Translations under genes and position numbers: made by a program
Notes under the pieces: model-generated
The model's input: the letters and a program-made list of their open reading frames with translations, nothing else
Database searches by the model: none
What the model was told of the DNA's origin: nothing
NCBI GenBank assembly: GCA_934320895.1
Contig: CAKRFY010000002.1
Location: forward strand, 62,001 to 126,000
Length of the DNA: 64,000 nucleotides
Reading direction: 5' to 3'
Origin: an uncultured Lachnospiraceae bacterium
Lineage (GTDB): Bacteria; Bacillota; Clostridia; Lachnospirales; Lachnospiraceae
Part shown: positions 49,771 to 58,316 of the stretch, piece by piece
How positions within the stretch are numbered: the first letter of the stretch is position 1
How the letters are laid out: every line of letters starts with the position of its first letter

Positions 49771-50394
49771 ATGAGCGATAGAGAACATGTAAGAGGAATG
49801 AAGAAACAGACGGAAAATAAATATTTAAATATGTATGAGTTAAATGCTGTGGATAAAAATGGAAGAGAACACCCATACTATTTTGCAACAAGACGAAAAG
49901 ATGGCGACCTTATGTGCCAGACTGGTGAACTCAAAGCAGATGGAACTGTTATATATGCGGTACTTAAGGACGATCCAGAAAAGATTGTTATGGTAAGACA
50001 GTACCGTTATCCGATAAACAAATATATTTATGAACTTCCAGCAGGACTTATTGATGAGGGAGAAACTTCTGAGCAGACGGCTGTAAGGGAGATGAAAGAA
50101 GAAACAGGGCTTATATTTGAACCATTTACGGATTATGATGACAGCCTTAAAAGACCATTTACACAGAATCAGGGAATGTCAGATGAATGTGATACTGCTG
50201 TTTTCGGATATGCCAGTGGAATACCTTCAAATGCGGGAAATGAGGCATCGGAGGATATTGAGGTGGTAATAGCGGACAAAGCAATGGTAAAGAAAATTCT
50301 TAGGGAAGAAATAGTTACGATAAGAGGAGCATATCTTCTTATAAATTTTCTTCATAGTGATAAAAATGATCCATTTGCATTTTTGAGAATCTAA
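49771..50394 (+). CDS. Nudix hydrolase, ADP-ribose pyrophosphatase type
   Basis: A 207-residue protein with a complete Nudix box, GLIDEGETSEQTAVREMKEETGL (continuous in the protein, split here as GLIDEGETSEQT and AVREMKEETGL). It is preceded by VRQYRYPINKYIYELPAG, the pattern of ADP-sugar pyrophosphatases that cleave ADP-ribose to AMP and ribose 5-phosphate. GGAAAGGAAG precedes the ATG. It lies in a same-strand run 35 bases after ybaK. Confidence 0.9.
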   Translation: MSDREHVRGMKKQTENKYLNMYELNAVDKNGREHPYYFATRRKDGDLMCQTGELKADGTVIYAVLKDDPEKIVMVRQYRYPINKYIYELPAGLIDEGETSEQTAVREMKEETGLIFEPFTDYDDSLKRPFTQNQGMSDECDTAVFGYASGIPSNAGNEASEDIEVVIADKAMVKKILREEIVTIRGAYLLINFLHSDKNDPFAFLRI

Positions 50395-50417
50395 CCAGAC
50401 TTTTGTGGAGGTAAGAG

Positions 50418-52484
50418 ATGAGAAACAAAACAAGACACTTTTTGATTGTGTTATTATGCTTTTCTATGGTTTTTGGAATGACAGGATGTGGAAAAAAGAT
50501 TGAAAAGAAGCCAAAACCAAAGCCTAAAGTTACTGTTGCGGCAGAAAAAGGAAATGCGAAAGCAACAGGAAAGGGTGATGGGCAGGCTGACTCACCTATC
50601 ATTATAGGATGTGACAGATTAAATAAAAATTTTAATCCGTTTACCGCAAAAAGTGCAGGAGATAAGGAAGTTGTCAGGCTTACGCAAGCATATCTTATTA
50701 CAAATGACAGAGCAGGAAAACCAGTTTACAAGGGAATTGAAGGGGAGGTAAGGACATACAAAGGAAATGGGTACACATACTATGGACCATCAGATATATC
50801 AGTTCAGTATGACAAGAAGAGAAATAAGACATTTTACAAGATAAAACTGGACGATGATATGCTTTTTAGTGACGGTGAAAAAGTGACGGCAGATGATGTT
50901 ATATTTTCAATGTATGTATTTTGCGATAGTTCATATAGAGGTGATATGAAACTTGGCAAACAGAAAATTTCAGGGCTCAAGAAATACAGAAAGAAAAAGA
51001 AATTAAGAAAGATATCAGGTATCAGAAAAACTGGAAAATACAGTATTACCCTGATAACAGACGGATATAGTGATGATACTATAAAAACACTTCAGATTCC
51101 AATATGTCCACTACATTATTATGGAGATGAGCAGAAGTATAATTACAAAAAAGGACATTATGGATTTAAGAAAGGTGACATATCATCTGTCTGTGCCAAT
51201 AAAAAGTCACCGATGGGGGCTGGTCCGTACCGATATGTAAAATATGAAAAAAAGATAGTATATTACACATACAATGAACTTTATTTTAACGGATGTCCAA
51301 AGACTGCTTTTGTCCAGATAAAGGAAATGCATGATATTTTGAAAAAAGCGAGAAAACATGTTGCCCAGGCTATAAAAGAAGAAAATGCGGCAGCCACTCA
51401 GGACAAAGATATTTCGCAGAATGAAGATGAGAAGACTAATAGTGACAATAATGACAAAATACTCAATCATGTTGCTGAAGTGACGGAGGTTGTCGAAGGT
51501 ACAGTTGATGTTATGGCAAAAAGTATAACAGGTGATGACCTTGAATGGATAGCAAAGGCAAATTCAAATGGTGAGTTGTCAGGAAGTCAGATAAGTACGA
51601 GATTCACTACTGAGAAAAAATTCAGCTATGTCGGAATAAATGCAAAAAATGTAAGCGTTGGGGGTGATGGAGCTTCAGAAGGATCAAAGGCACTAAGGAC
51701 AGCGATAGCAGCAGTTATAAGTGCACAGAGAATAGATATGGAAGAAGAACTTTCAGGCAGAGTCAAGATAATAAATTATCCTTATACATCAGAATCATGG
51801 CTTTCTCCTGCCAGTGAGGATGAAGACTATAACAGGGCCTACAGTGACGCTGTGGATGAAGGCGAGATATATAATGATGATATGAGTGACGAGGAGAGAA
51901 ACATAGCAGTAAGAGATGGAGCAAGAAAATATCTTGAAAAAGCAGGATATGTTTTTGACAATGATGGAGTTATAAAAGAAGTGCCAGAGAAAGCTTCAAA
52001 AGCATATTCCATTATGGTAGAAAACGGAAAGAAAAATATGCTTTATCCTATGATAAAAAAAGCTTCTGAGCTGTTAGATGATTTAGGATTTAAACTTAAA
52101 ATAGTGACTGTATCAAGAAAACAAATGGCATCTGGGAGGGCTATTAAAAAGGTACAGTTATGGTGTTCACAGACAGATACAGCATACGGATTCAGACTGA
52201 GTAGAAAATATATATCAAAGACAAATATGTTTGGCATGGACGAGCCAACATTTTCAGCATACCTGAAAAAGACTGATGCGACCGTAAGGGCAGGCAGAAA
52301 GAAGAAAACATATAAAAAGGTATTTAATACTATACTTGAACAGGCAGTTGAAGTACCAATCTGCCAGAAACAGAAAGCTACATTGTTTAGTGCATCAAGG
52401 ATAAAGATGGATACGATGACGAAAGATGCAACAACATACTATGATTGGATAAGTGAAATTCAGAATGTAGAGATGAAGGAGTAG
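50418..52484 (+). CDS. family 5 (oligopeptide-type) solute-binding lipoprotein
   Basis: A 688-residue exported protein. A signal peptide ends in the lipobox MTGC at residues about 21-24, followed by a Lys/Pro-rich linker. The SBP_bac_5 fold is suggested by ADSPIIIGCDRLNKNFNPF, YKIKLDDDMLFSDGEKVTAD-DVIFSM and the late KNMLYPMIKKASELLDDLGF. A long Lys/Asp/Glu-rich insertion (about 310-370) makes it longer than typical family members. No permease or ATPase genes adjoin it, so it may serve a transporter elsewhere or act as a sensor. GTGGAGG precedes the ATG. Confidence 0.85.
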   Translation: MRNKTRHFLIVLLCFSMVFGMTGCGKKIEKKPKPKPKVTVAAEKGNAKATGKGDGQADSPIIIGCDRLNKNFNPFTAKSAGDKEVVRLTQAYLITNDRAGKPVYKGIEGEVRTYKGNGYTYYGPSDISVQYDKKRNKTFYKIKLDDDMLFSDGEKVTADDVIFSMYVFCDSSYRGDMKLGKQKISGLKKYRKKKKLRKISGIRKTGKYSITLITDGYSDDTIKTLQIPICPLHYYGDEQKYNYKKGHYGFKKGDISSVCANKKSPMGAGPYRYVKYEKKIVYYTYNELYFNGCPKTAFVQIKEMHDILKKARKHVAQAIKEENAAATQDKDISQNEDEKTNSDNNDKILNHVAEVTEVVEGTVDVMAKSITGDDLEWIAKANSNGELSGSQISTRFTTEKKFSYVGINAKNVSVGGDGASEGSKALRTAIAAVISAQRIDMEEELSGRVKIINYPYTSESWLSPASEDEDYNRAYSDAVDEGEIYNDDMSDEERNIAVRDGARKYLEKAGYVFDNDGVIKEVPEKASKAYSIMVENGKKNMLYPMIKKASELLDDLGFKLKIVTVSRKQMASGRAIKKVQLWCSQTDTAYGFRLSRKYISKTNMFGMDEPTFSAYLKKTDATVRAGRKKKTYKKVFNTILEQAVEVPICQKQKATLFSASRIKMDTMTKDATTYYDWISEIQNVEMKE

Positions 52485-52486
52485 AA

Positions 52487-52672
52487 ATGGCAGCTAAGAT
52501 TGAATTTAAGATTGGCGACATTATAAAAATGAAAAAAACTCATCCGTGTGGAACTAATGCATGGGAGATAAAGAGGGTAGGGATGGATATAAGACTTCGC
52601 TGTACGGGGTGCGATCATCAGGTTATGCTGCCTAGAAAGCAGGTTGAAAAAGGTTTTAAGGGGTTTATCTAG
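52487..52672 (+). CDS. DUF951 family protein
   Basis: A 61-residue protein: FKIGDIIKMKKTHPCGTNAW, EIKRVGMDIRLRCTGCDHQV, then LPRKQVEKG. This is the complete DUF951 pattern with conserved HPCG and CxxC. The function is unknown; such small proteins are near universal in Clostridia and often lie close to rpsF or ychF. It begins two bases after the preceding stop codon, so translation is coupled. Confidence 0.9.
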   Translation: MAAKIEFKIGDIIKMKKTHPCGTNAWEIKRVGMDIRLRCTGCDHQVMLPRKQVEKGFKGFI

Positions 52673-52759
52673 TTAGGGCTGTTTATTGTGTAAAATGCGA
52701 TTTCAAAAATTTTTGATTGAGGCAGTGAAGAAAAATAATAGAGTTTTTGAAAAAAGTTC

Positions 52760-52925
52760 TTGCATGTGATAGAAAAATATGATATGATAAGAAACTGTGA
52801 TACGTTAATTTTTCCTTGCTCTTTTCTGTTAGGACAAAGTGTGTTGAAACACATCGATTTTGAGATTATCACGCAAAGTCGGGGTCATGAAGAGAGCCAG
52901 AGACCAAAAGGAGGTACAGACAGCT
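52760..52925 (+). promoter_or_regulatory. promoter and structured leader of rpsF-ssb-rpsR
   Basis: TTGCAT (52760-52765) and TATGAT (52783-52788) are spaced by exactly 17 bases. The roughly 130-base leader contains a GTGTT/AACAC hairpin near 52840 and a GGTC/GACC stem near 52884-52906 before the ribosome site GGAGGT. It may be the S6:S18 autoregulatory leader known from this operon in many bacteria; I identify it by position, not by a verified consensus. Confidence 0.5.
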
Positions 52926-53213
52926 ATGAACAAATATGAATTAGCATTAGTTGTCAATGCAAAGATCGAGGACGATGCAAGAGTAGCTACTGTCGAGAAG
53001 GCTAAAGAGTATGTCACAAAATTCGGCGGTAACATTACAAATGTTGAGGAATGGGGCAAGAAGAAGCTTGCTTATGAAATTCAACATATGAAAGAGGGAT
53101 TCTACTACTTCATCCAGTTTGATGCAGAGGCAGATGTTCCAGCACAGCTTGAGCAGGCAGTTCGCATCATGGACAATGTTCTTAGATACTTATGCGTTAG
53201 ACAGGAAGCATAA
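52926..53213 (+). CDS. rpsF: 30S ribosomal protein S6
   Basis: A 95-residue protein starting at MNKYELALVVNAKIEDDARV, ten bases behind AGGAGGT; the frame is open for 22 codons upstream, but that region is leader. KKLAYEIQHMKEGFYYFIQF is the S6 signature. It forms a heterodimer with S18 on the 30S platform. It is first in the standard rpsF-ssb-rpsR operon. Confidence 0.96.
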   Translation: MNKYELALVVNAKIEDDARVATVEKAKEYVTKFGGNITNVEEWGKKKLAYEIQHMKEGFYYFIQFDAEADVPAQLEQAVRIMDNVLRYLCVRQEA

Positions 53214-53233
53214 GAAAGGAAGGTGTTTCCTTC

Positions 53234-53698
53234 ATGAATAAGGTTATTTTAATGGGACGTCTGACAAGAGATCCTGAGATTAGATATTCAGCAGGAGAAA
53301 ATCAGACAGCCGTTGCAAGATATACGCTTGCAGTAGATCGTAGATTTAAACGCCAGGGTGATGAGCAGACAGCAGATTTTATCAACTGCGTAGTATTTGG
53401 CAGAGGAGCAGAGTTTGCAGAGAGATATCTTCATCAGGGTACAAAGATTGTAGCAACAGGTCGTATTCAGACAGGCAGCTACACAAACAAAGATGGTAAT
53501 CGTGTTTATACAACAGATGTTGTTGTAGAAGAACAGGAATTTGCTGAGAGCAAGGCAGCAGCTTCAGAGAACGCAGGCGGCGGTTATCAGCAGGCAGGTG
53601 CAGCAGCACCAACAAGACCAGAACCTACTCAGGCAGCAGGTGACGGCTTTATGAACATTCCAGATGCCATCGAAGAGGAATTACCATTTAAGTGTTAA
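53234..53698 (+). CDS. ssb: single-stranded DNA-binding protein
   Basis: A 154-residue SSB. The N-terminal OB fold covers about residues 1-106 (MNKVILMGRLTRDPEIRYSA, VVFGRGAEFAERYLHQGTKI, GRIQTGSYTNKDGNRVYTTD). A Gly/Gln/Ala-rich flexible tail follows and ends in the acidic tip EEELPFKC; the usual DDxPF tip has two extra residues here after Phe. It protects single-stranded DNA and recruits replication proteins through the tip. Position between rpsF and rpsR is the Firmicute norm. Confidence 0.96.
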   Translation: MNKVILMGRLTRDPEIRYSAGENQTAVARYTLAVDRRFKRQGDEQTADFINCVVFGRGAEFAERYLHQGTKIVATGRIQTGSYTNKDGNRVYTTDVVVEEQEFAESKAAASENAGGGYQQAGAAAPTRPEPTQAAGDGFMNIPDAIEEELPFKC

Positions 53699-53740
53699 TG
53701 TTTACTTAAACATTACTGAAAAATTAAGGAGGATTTCGAC

Positions 53741-54001
53741 ATGGCTTACAATAAGAGCGATAGAGAAGGCGCAAGAAGAAGACCTATGCGTAGAAGAAAA
53801 AAAGTTTGTGCTTTCTGTGCAGACAAAGAGCATGATGTAATTGATTATAAAGATGTAAACAAGTTAAAGAGATATGTCTCTGAAAGAGGAAAGATTCTTC
53901 CTAGAAGAATTACAGGAAACTGTGCTAAGCATCAGAGAGCTTTAACAGTTGCAATCAAACGTGCAAGACACGTTGCAATTATGCCATATACAACAGACTA
54001 A
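53741..54001 (+). CDS. rpsR: 30S ribosomal protein S18
   Basis: An 86-residue protein with an Arg-rich N-terminus ([20 protein letters not shown]), then [20 protein letters not shown] and [20 protein letters not shown]. It pairs with S6 in the 30S subunit. AAGGAGG precedes the ATG, and the gene ends the operon at the terminator 54030-54066. Confidence 0.97.
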   Translation: MAYNKSDREGARRRPMRRRKKVCAFCADKEHDVIDYKDVNKLKRYVSERGKILPRRITGNCAKHQRALTVAIKRARHVAIMPYTTD

Positions 54002-54029
54002 TTAAATTCTGTTTTCAATATGAAATAAG

Positions 54030-54066
54030 ACCACCCTGGCGGAGCGTTTGTCAGGGTGGTTTTTTT
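54030..54066 (+). terminator. terminator of rpsF-ssb-rpsR
   Basis: ACCACCCTG (54030-54038) pairs with CAGGGTGGT (54052-54060), then six T residues. Confidence 0.92.
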
Positions 54067-54132
54067 ATGGGAAATTTGAGAGTAAGGGCAATGATATGTT
54101 TTGTAGAATTGTATTAGCCTTGCTTATTTTGT

Positions 54133-54597
54133 TTACCTTGGGATTCCTATGGAACCTCCCTGTAAGTTGCTTTTTACCTTAGGATGTGCAAAATAGTAGC
54201 TTGATGCAACTAATTTTGCGTATTCTTTGTGCTCATCATTTTTTTGTTTGCGCAGATCATAATCGGTAAAAGGTTCATCAAAGGTGCTGAGATCATAATC
54301 GGTAAAATAGTCATCGATTATAGTTTCTTGACGAAGTCTTTCAACCTGTTCAGTGAGCTCTTTTACATTATTTATATGGCTTTTGTATCTGAGAAATGAA
54401 GAACTGAAAAAAGGGAATATGAAATAAAATAAACAAAAACAACTGTTAAATAGACGAAAATCTGAACATGTAATAAAATGTTATGTTGGTGTTCACAAAC
54501 TATTAACAAAAACAACATTACATATTCATAATAGTTAGGTAATATATAACCATCAAATGAAACGAAATCATTTGATAAGTGCTTAAATTTTTTTCAT
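54133..54597 (-). pseudogene. possible broken membrane-protein gene downstream of padR
   Basis: On the minus strand an ATG at 54597, well placed behind AAAGGAGAAGG, meets a stop after MKKI because of an A7 run. With one A fewer, the frame continues as MKKFKHLSNDFVSFDGYILP through two hydrophobic stretches. It then needs one A more in an A4 run (in the segment reading DTK then SHINNVKELTEQVERLRQE) to continue to TAA at 54133. The C-terminal 75 codons are open and protein-like, with a duplicated FTDYDL motif. The two shifts cancel, giving 154 codons. Both are at A runs, so mutation, phase variation or sequencing error are all possible. Confidence 0.4.
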
Positions 54598-54609
54598 ACC
54601 TTCTCCTTT

Positions 54610-54640
54610 AAGAATCGCTTCTCCAGGCGATTCTTTTTTT
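54610..54640 (+). terminator. hairpin with T run upstream of the broken gene
   Basis: AAGAATCGC (54610-54618) pairs with GCGATTCTT (54627-54635), and T residues continue to 54640 on the plus strand. It is oriented against the flanking leftward genes. A perfect ATCAAATGA/TCATTTGAT hairpin lies nearby at about 54552-54577. Confidence 0.5.
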
Positions 54641-54670
54641 GACTTAAAATTATATATAAGATATAAATAT

Positions 54671-54700
54671 AAAAAGGAGTGATTAAAATCACTCCTTTTT
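54671..54700 (-). terminator. terminator of the PadR gene
   Basis: AAAAAGGAGTGATT (54671-54684) pairs with AATCACTCCTTTTT (54687-54700). Read on the minus strand it ends in a T run and overlaps the last codons of the PadR gene. Confidence 0.75.
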
Positions 54701-55027
54701 CAAACTGCTAAAAATCTTATCTACGCCAAGTGACATATTCCTGTAAGACTCATACAATTTTGTATAGTACTCACGCCCCTTATCTTCCAAGTGAAAATAG
54801 ATTCTTGTACGCTTTTTGCCAACCTTTACATTTTTTTCACTTATCAGACCATTTTCTATCATCTTGCATGTAGCTGCGTAGGTTGTATTGTAAGACAGAG
54901 AAATAAGACCATCAGAATTTTCAGTGATGATCTTAACGATTTCATATCCGTAACTGTCTTTTTCATTTAAAATAGATAAAATCAACAACTCGGCAATGCC
55001 GGTCGTAAGTGTGTTTTTTGCTGCCAT
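54689..55027 (-). CDS. PadR-family transcriptional regulator
   Basis: A 112-residue winged-helix protein: TTGIAELLILSILNEKDSYG-YEIVKII at the N-terminus, SYNTTYAATCKMIENGLIS, then RIYFHLEDKGREYY. This is the short PadR-like form (PadR-s1) with one winged helix and a C-terminal dimerisation helix. Such regulators usually repress their own operon and respond to small molecules. Upstream on the same strand lie the secreted and DUF6120-like genes, which it may control. The ATG follows GTCGGAGCG, a moderate ribosome site. Confidence 0.9.
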   Translation of the reverse strand: MAAKNTLTTGIAELLILSILNEKDSYGYEIVKIITENSDGLISLSYNTTYAATCKMIENGLISEKNVKVGKKRTRIYFHLEDKGREYYTKLYESYRNMSLGVDKIFSSLKKE

Positions 55028-55107
55028 ATTATTCGCTCCGACTTTTTAAAAGTTATAATATGGAAAGTATAATATATGATGTTGTAAAAATCAATTTTTC
55101 GGTTTAT

Positions 55108-55596
55108 TTAGTATACATTTCCAGTTTTGGAACAGGTAATAGTGACTTGTTTACTAAGTGTGTTTACACTATTTCCAGAATGAGTAACAATAGCCGTTGC
55201 TGTTGCGTAGTTATCTTTTTTATAAGAAGAAACTGATTTTATGTTCCAAGAATTTGCGTAAGATTTTGCATTATGTGAACATAAAATACATTTTGAAGTT
55301 GAACCGTTGTATGTAAAAGTAGCTGTAATGGAAATATCCCAAAGTAGTTTTCCTTCACTAGTTTTATATGCAATTGTTTTTGTTTTAGTAATTTCTTTTG
55401 TAGTTTTGGTATTAGCTTTAAAAGGTGATAAAGGATTTGACTCCGAAATATTTTCAAGTGTAGTTTCAAAGTAATCACCATTATCTAAAAATTTAATATA
55501 TGTTATATTATTATTGGTAAATGAATTAGCAGAAGCAGTAGTAGTAAAAGATAAAATAATTGCTGATATAGCTAATATGGAAATAAATTTTTTCAT
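55108..55596 (-). CDS. small secreted protein, intact paralogue of the MITE-broken gene
   Basis: A 162-residue exported protein. The signal peptide covers about residues 1-23 (ISILAISAIILSFTTTASA). The mature part is Thr/Lys-rich and probably beta-structured, with GKLLWDISITATFTYNGSTS and two cysteines after it. The broken gene at 56191-56928 carries the matching segment KLFDISATYKYNG once the MITE is removed, so the two are divergent paralogues. AACGGAGGT precedes the ATG. It is 12 bases downstream of the DUF6120-like gene and probably in the same operon. The function is unknown. Confidence 0.75.
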   Translation of the reverse strand: MKKFISILAISAIILSFTTTASANSFTNNNITYIKFLDNGDYFETTLENISESNPLSPFKANTKTTKEITKTKTIAYKTSEGKLLWDISITATFTYNGSTSKCILCSHNAKSYANSWNIKSVSSYKKDNYATATAIVTHSGNSVNTLSKQVTITCSKTGNVY

Positions 55597-55608
55597 TTTG
55601 TACCTCCG

Positions 55609-55989
55609 TTATTTAATAGTTTCTTCGGAAATTCCTATTTTTTCATTTTCAAAAGTTTCATGTTCTTCCTGTATATTCTTAAATAAAATAGCAGATATAA
55701 AGATAATTGCAATTATTAAAACGATTGCAATTCGTTTAATCCATTTTGCTAATCGTATTTTTTTCATATATGAAGCAAAATTGGTATGAGTTATTATATA
55801 ACTATTTATAGTTTCCTGTGGAGAGCCAAATATATCATATAGATCATTTAGCGTAGCAGTGGGGTTATCTCCACAGTATTCATTTACTGAATCACATATG
55901 TTATTTAGGTACTTTCTTTCTTTTTTTGATACTACGGGGAAGAAAGATTTTATCTGGGAAATATACTTTTTACATAATTTTGTTTTCAT
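55609..55989 (-). CDS. DUF6120-like membrane protein
   Basis: A 126-residue protein. The N-terminal 85 residues are cytoplasmic and helical, KTKLCKKYISQIKSFFP, KKERKYLNNICDSVNEYCGD, TLNDLYDIFGSPQETINSYI, a pattern resembling DUF6120/DUF1700-type proteins that accompany PadR regulators. One membrane segment (about 86-105) and a short acidic tail follow. In related pairs this protein type is thought to work with PadR in envelope-stress control; that is not established. AGAGGTTAAT precedes the ATG. It heads the leftward set 55989-54689. Confidence 0.65.
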   Translation of the reverse strand: MKTKLCKKYISQIKSFFPVVSKKERKYLNNICDSVNEYCGDNPTATLNDLYDIFGSPQETINSYIITHTNFASYMKKIRLAKWIKRIAIVLIIAIIFISAILFKNIQEEHETFENEKIGISEETIK

Positions 55990-56190
55990 TATTAACCTCT
56001 TTTTGGAAATTTAAGTCTTATTGCGAATAAATATTATAATGGCTTATTAATTATATTGTTAATTTTTTTACAAGTCAATATTTTGAATATAAAAATATTG
56101 TTGACAAAAGCAATTGATGATAGTATTATGTAATTACATGGTCATGTAGTTATTTAAAATTATTAAAAGAAAAGGATGAGATAAAATATT

Positions 56191-56928
56191 ATGAAAAAAG
56201 TATTATGTTATTTATTAGTGGGAATTATAGGTGTTGTATCCACTTTTAGTTATTCATCAGCAAATGAAAACACAGAATTTGAACAAAATGGGGTGGGAAA
56301 TGATAGTTCTGATTTAGAATATTCAATTAGAAATGTAGAATCCTTTGATATGGGAGATTATATAGTAACAATAACAGATATGAGATCTAAAAATTCAGAT
56401 TATACAAAAGTTTTTGATAATGATAGTAGAGCTGCGTATAAAACAGAATTTGATACTCAATATTTTACTATAAAACACAAAACAATTGGAAAATTATTTG
56501 ATACTAGTGTACTGTATCATTGACATTTCGCCAAATAACTTGTATAAATTTCCATCTGCTGCGTTGTCATCAATCGCCGTAGCCCGCTACGGCTCATTCT
56601 TCCGTCTTGCAGACTGAAAATTTACCCTGCGTTATTTAGCTGAAAGTCAGTGATACAGTACACTAGTATTAGTGCAACATATAAATATAATGGAACTTAT
56701 GCTTATGTTCAAGAAAAACAGATTATAAATAAAAATACATATAATGGGACAAAATATTCAGGAAGCGTATCTAGTACTACTTTTGAAAAAAAAGGAAGTA
56801 CTGCTAATGTAATTTTTAATGTTCATTTATCATTTAAAGTACAAGGAAAGTTACAAAAGGGTAACTGGAAATTGAGTCTGACATGTACAAACAAAGGAAT
56901 ATTGTCACATAATATTAAAAAGTTGTAA
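56191..56928 (+). pseudogene. small secreted-protein gene split by a MITE
   Basis: The 5' part (56191-56503) encodes a signal peptide (MKKVLCYLLVGIIGVVSTFS) and the start of the mature protein up to KTIGKLFD. The MITE at 56504-56666 then introduces a stop. The 3' part (56669-56928) continues ISATYKYNGTYAYVQEKQII and ends KGILSHNIKKL. Removing the element and one TA copy gives 573 bases, 191 codons, in frame, with the junction reading FDISATYKYNG. The paralogue at 55108-55596 has WDISITATFTYNG at the same place, confirming the original frame. The gene is now inactive unless the element excises precisely. Confidence 0.9.
56504..56666 (+). mobile_element. 163-bp MITE, copy 2 (inside a CDS)
   Basis: Perfect 16-base terminal inverted repeats CTAGTGTACTGTATCA / TGATACAGTACACTAG, flanked by TA duplications at 56502-56503 and 56667-56668. 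It has the same length and orientation as copy 1 at 26116-26278, with about five differences over 163 bases (about 97% identity). The near-identity implies recent movement. Confidence 0.92.
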
Positions 56929-56956
56929 TTATAAAATAAAGGGAGGAAATTGGACA

Positions 56957-57256
56957 ATGAGAAAAGCTATTTTAACAGTAATTGCCGTATTGACGGTATC
57001 AGTTGCGGGTATTGCAGCTTATTCATACAATCATGGAAAGTCAGCAAAGGCAATAGGTGTAAATACACAAGTTGAAACCGAGGACGAGGATAATGTTTCT
57101 GATATAGAATATGTAGAAGGAACTGCGAAACCTGGGGATGATGGTAAAGAGATAGAAGCTGAGTTAAAGAAAATGAAAAAGGAAAAAACTGTGATTATGG
57201 GTGACTATATTGGAGAGATTTATGAGGGTTCTATACCAACTCCGACAACTAAATAA
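56957..57256 (+). CDS. small exported or membrane-anchored protein
   Basis: A 99-residue protein with one N-terminal hydrophobic segment (AILTVIAVLTVSVAGIAAYS, about 4-23) and an acidic then Lys-rich soluble part ending IYEGSIPTPTTK. GGGAGG precedes the ATG. I do not recognise a family. It lies 28 bases after the split gene, so it may be second in that operon, and it is followed by a terminator. If so, the MITE insertion upstream could also reduce its expression. Confidence 0.6.
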   Translation: MRKAILTVIAVLTVSVAGIAAYSYNHGKSAKAIGVNTQVETEDEDNVSDIEYVEGTAKPGDDGKEIEAELKKMKKEKTVIMGDYIGEIYEGSIPTPTTK

Positions 57257-57265
57257 AACCTTAAA

Positions 57266-57305
57266 AAAACACCATTTAGATTTAAAAAGATATCTAAATG
57301 GTGTT
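57266..57305 (+). terminator. terminator with ACACCATTTAGAT stem (first of two)
   Basis: AAACACCATTTAGAT (57266-57280) pairs with ATCTAAATGGTGTTT (57291-57305). The same stem occurs in the terminator at 59323-59368. Confidence 0.75.
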
Positions 57306-57426
57306 TAAAAGTATATTCTTTAAATAATAATACATCTAAACTGACGAAAACAGGAATAAAGGCTTTAAAGAAATATGATAGTATACTAAAAAAATAGAAA
57401 AGTATAATGAATAGGGGGCATTGGGT

Positions 57427-57882
57427 ATGATAGATGAAGATAATATTTTATATAATACTTTTACATGCATGGGATTTTCAGAAGAACTTCAAAAGTCGAT
57501 GAATGAACTTATAATTTATGTTGTCAATACATATATTGATTATGCTGTAAAAGGAAAAGATTTGGATATTAGCAGTTTAAAAGATGAAAATGTGGATGAT
57601 ATTGCCAAGATATATTTTTGTTATGCTCTTGAATTGATGTTTAGCGGAGTTTTTCCAGAGACATATCAAATTTTAATGCAAAATTATTATGAAGCTAAAA
57701 TGGCTTTGTTAGCTGGTACGGATAAGTTAGGAGATATCAGAATACAGTTGTTATTTGTATTGTATGCTTCCAAATTATTGCACGCTGGTGACAGAGATAT
57801 GTTTTTAGAGGTTGCTAATCAATTTGCTTCAAATAGGATTTTTGATGTGAATTATTACAGAAATATTTTGCTTAATGAATAA
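57427..57882 (+). CDS. hypothetical helical cytoplasmic protein
   Basis: A 151-residue protein. The ATG at 57427 is eight bases beyond AGGGGG; an in-frame TTG two codons earlier is less well spaced. It has no signal or membrane segment and is predominantly helical, with repeated Tyr and Leu positions (IIYVVNTYIDYAVKG, LLFVLYASKLLHAG). I do not recognise it. It lies between the two matching terminators at 57266 and 59323, in the same direction as the two following genes. Confidence 0.6.
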   Translation: MIDEDNILYNTFTCMGFSEELQKSMNELIIYVVNTYIDYAVKGKDLDISSLKDENVDDIAKIYFCYALELMFSGVFPETYQILMQNYYEAKMALLAGTDKLGDIRIQLLFVLYASKLLHAGDRDMFLEVANQFASNRIFDVNYYRNILLNE

Positions 57883-57921
57883 ATTTCAAGCTGTCTATTT
57901 GAAATTGAAAGATGATTTTTA

Positions 57922-58302
57922 TTGAAAAAAGCGTTCTTTTCATATGGGCAAGAAACAACAAAAAAAGTAGGATATAAAAAAAATAAAATTGTTATAACGA
58001 AAAACACAGTTACTGGAACAGGAGATTTTACTGTGTATACGGTTGGTACAAATGAAGAAGGGGATGCACTCAAGAAAGGAGATTGTGCAACAAAAGGAGA
58101 AATAGACAATCCCAAAACCGGTAAAAAAATAGAAGTTACCAATAAAATGAATGGAACAACTGCAACATTTTATAAAATGGATAATGGAAAAATGTATAAT
58201 GCAGTAATTGATATATGGAAAACGGGAGTGGAAAAACTAGGAGTCAAATCGAAAGATTACGGTAATATAAAAAAAGCAGCTAAATACACATATACATATT
58301 AA
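57922..58302 (+). CDS. hypothetical Lys/Thr-rich protein, possibly 5'-truncated
   Basis: A 126-residue frame opening at TTG 57922, nine bases after an in-frame stop, with no good ribosome site. The protein is rich in Lys, Thr and Gly (KKNKIVITKNTVTGTGDFTV, TGKKIEVTNKMNGTTATFYK) and ends KKAAKYTYTY; it looks like the mature part of a small beta-rich surface or secreted protein without its signal peptide. It may be a remnant or may use an unusual start. It ends 14 bases before the lipoprotein gene. Confidence 0.4.
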   Translation: MKKAFFSYGQETTKKVGYKKNKIVITKNTVTGTGDFTVYTVGTNEEGDALKKGDCATKGEIDNPKTGKKIEVTNKMNGTTATFYKMDNGKMYNAVIDIWKTGVEKLGVKSKDYGNIKKAAKYTYTY

Positions 58303-58316
58303 GAGAAAGGACATCC

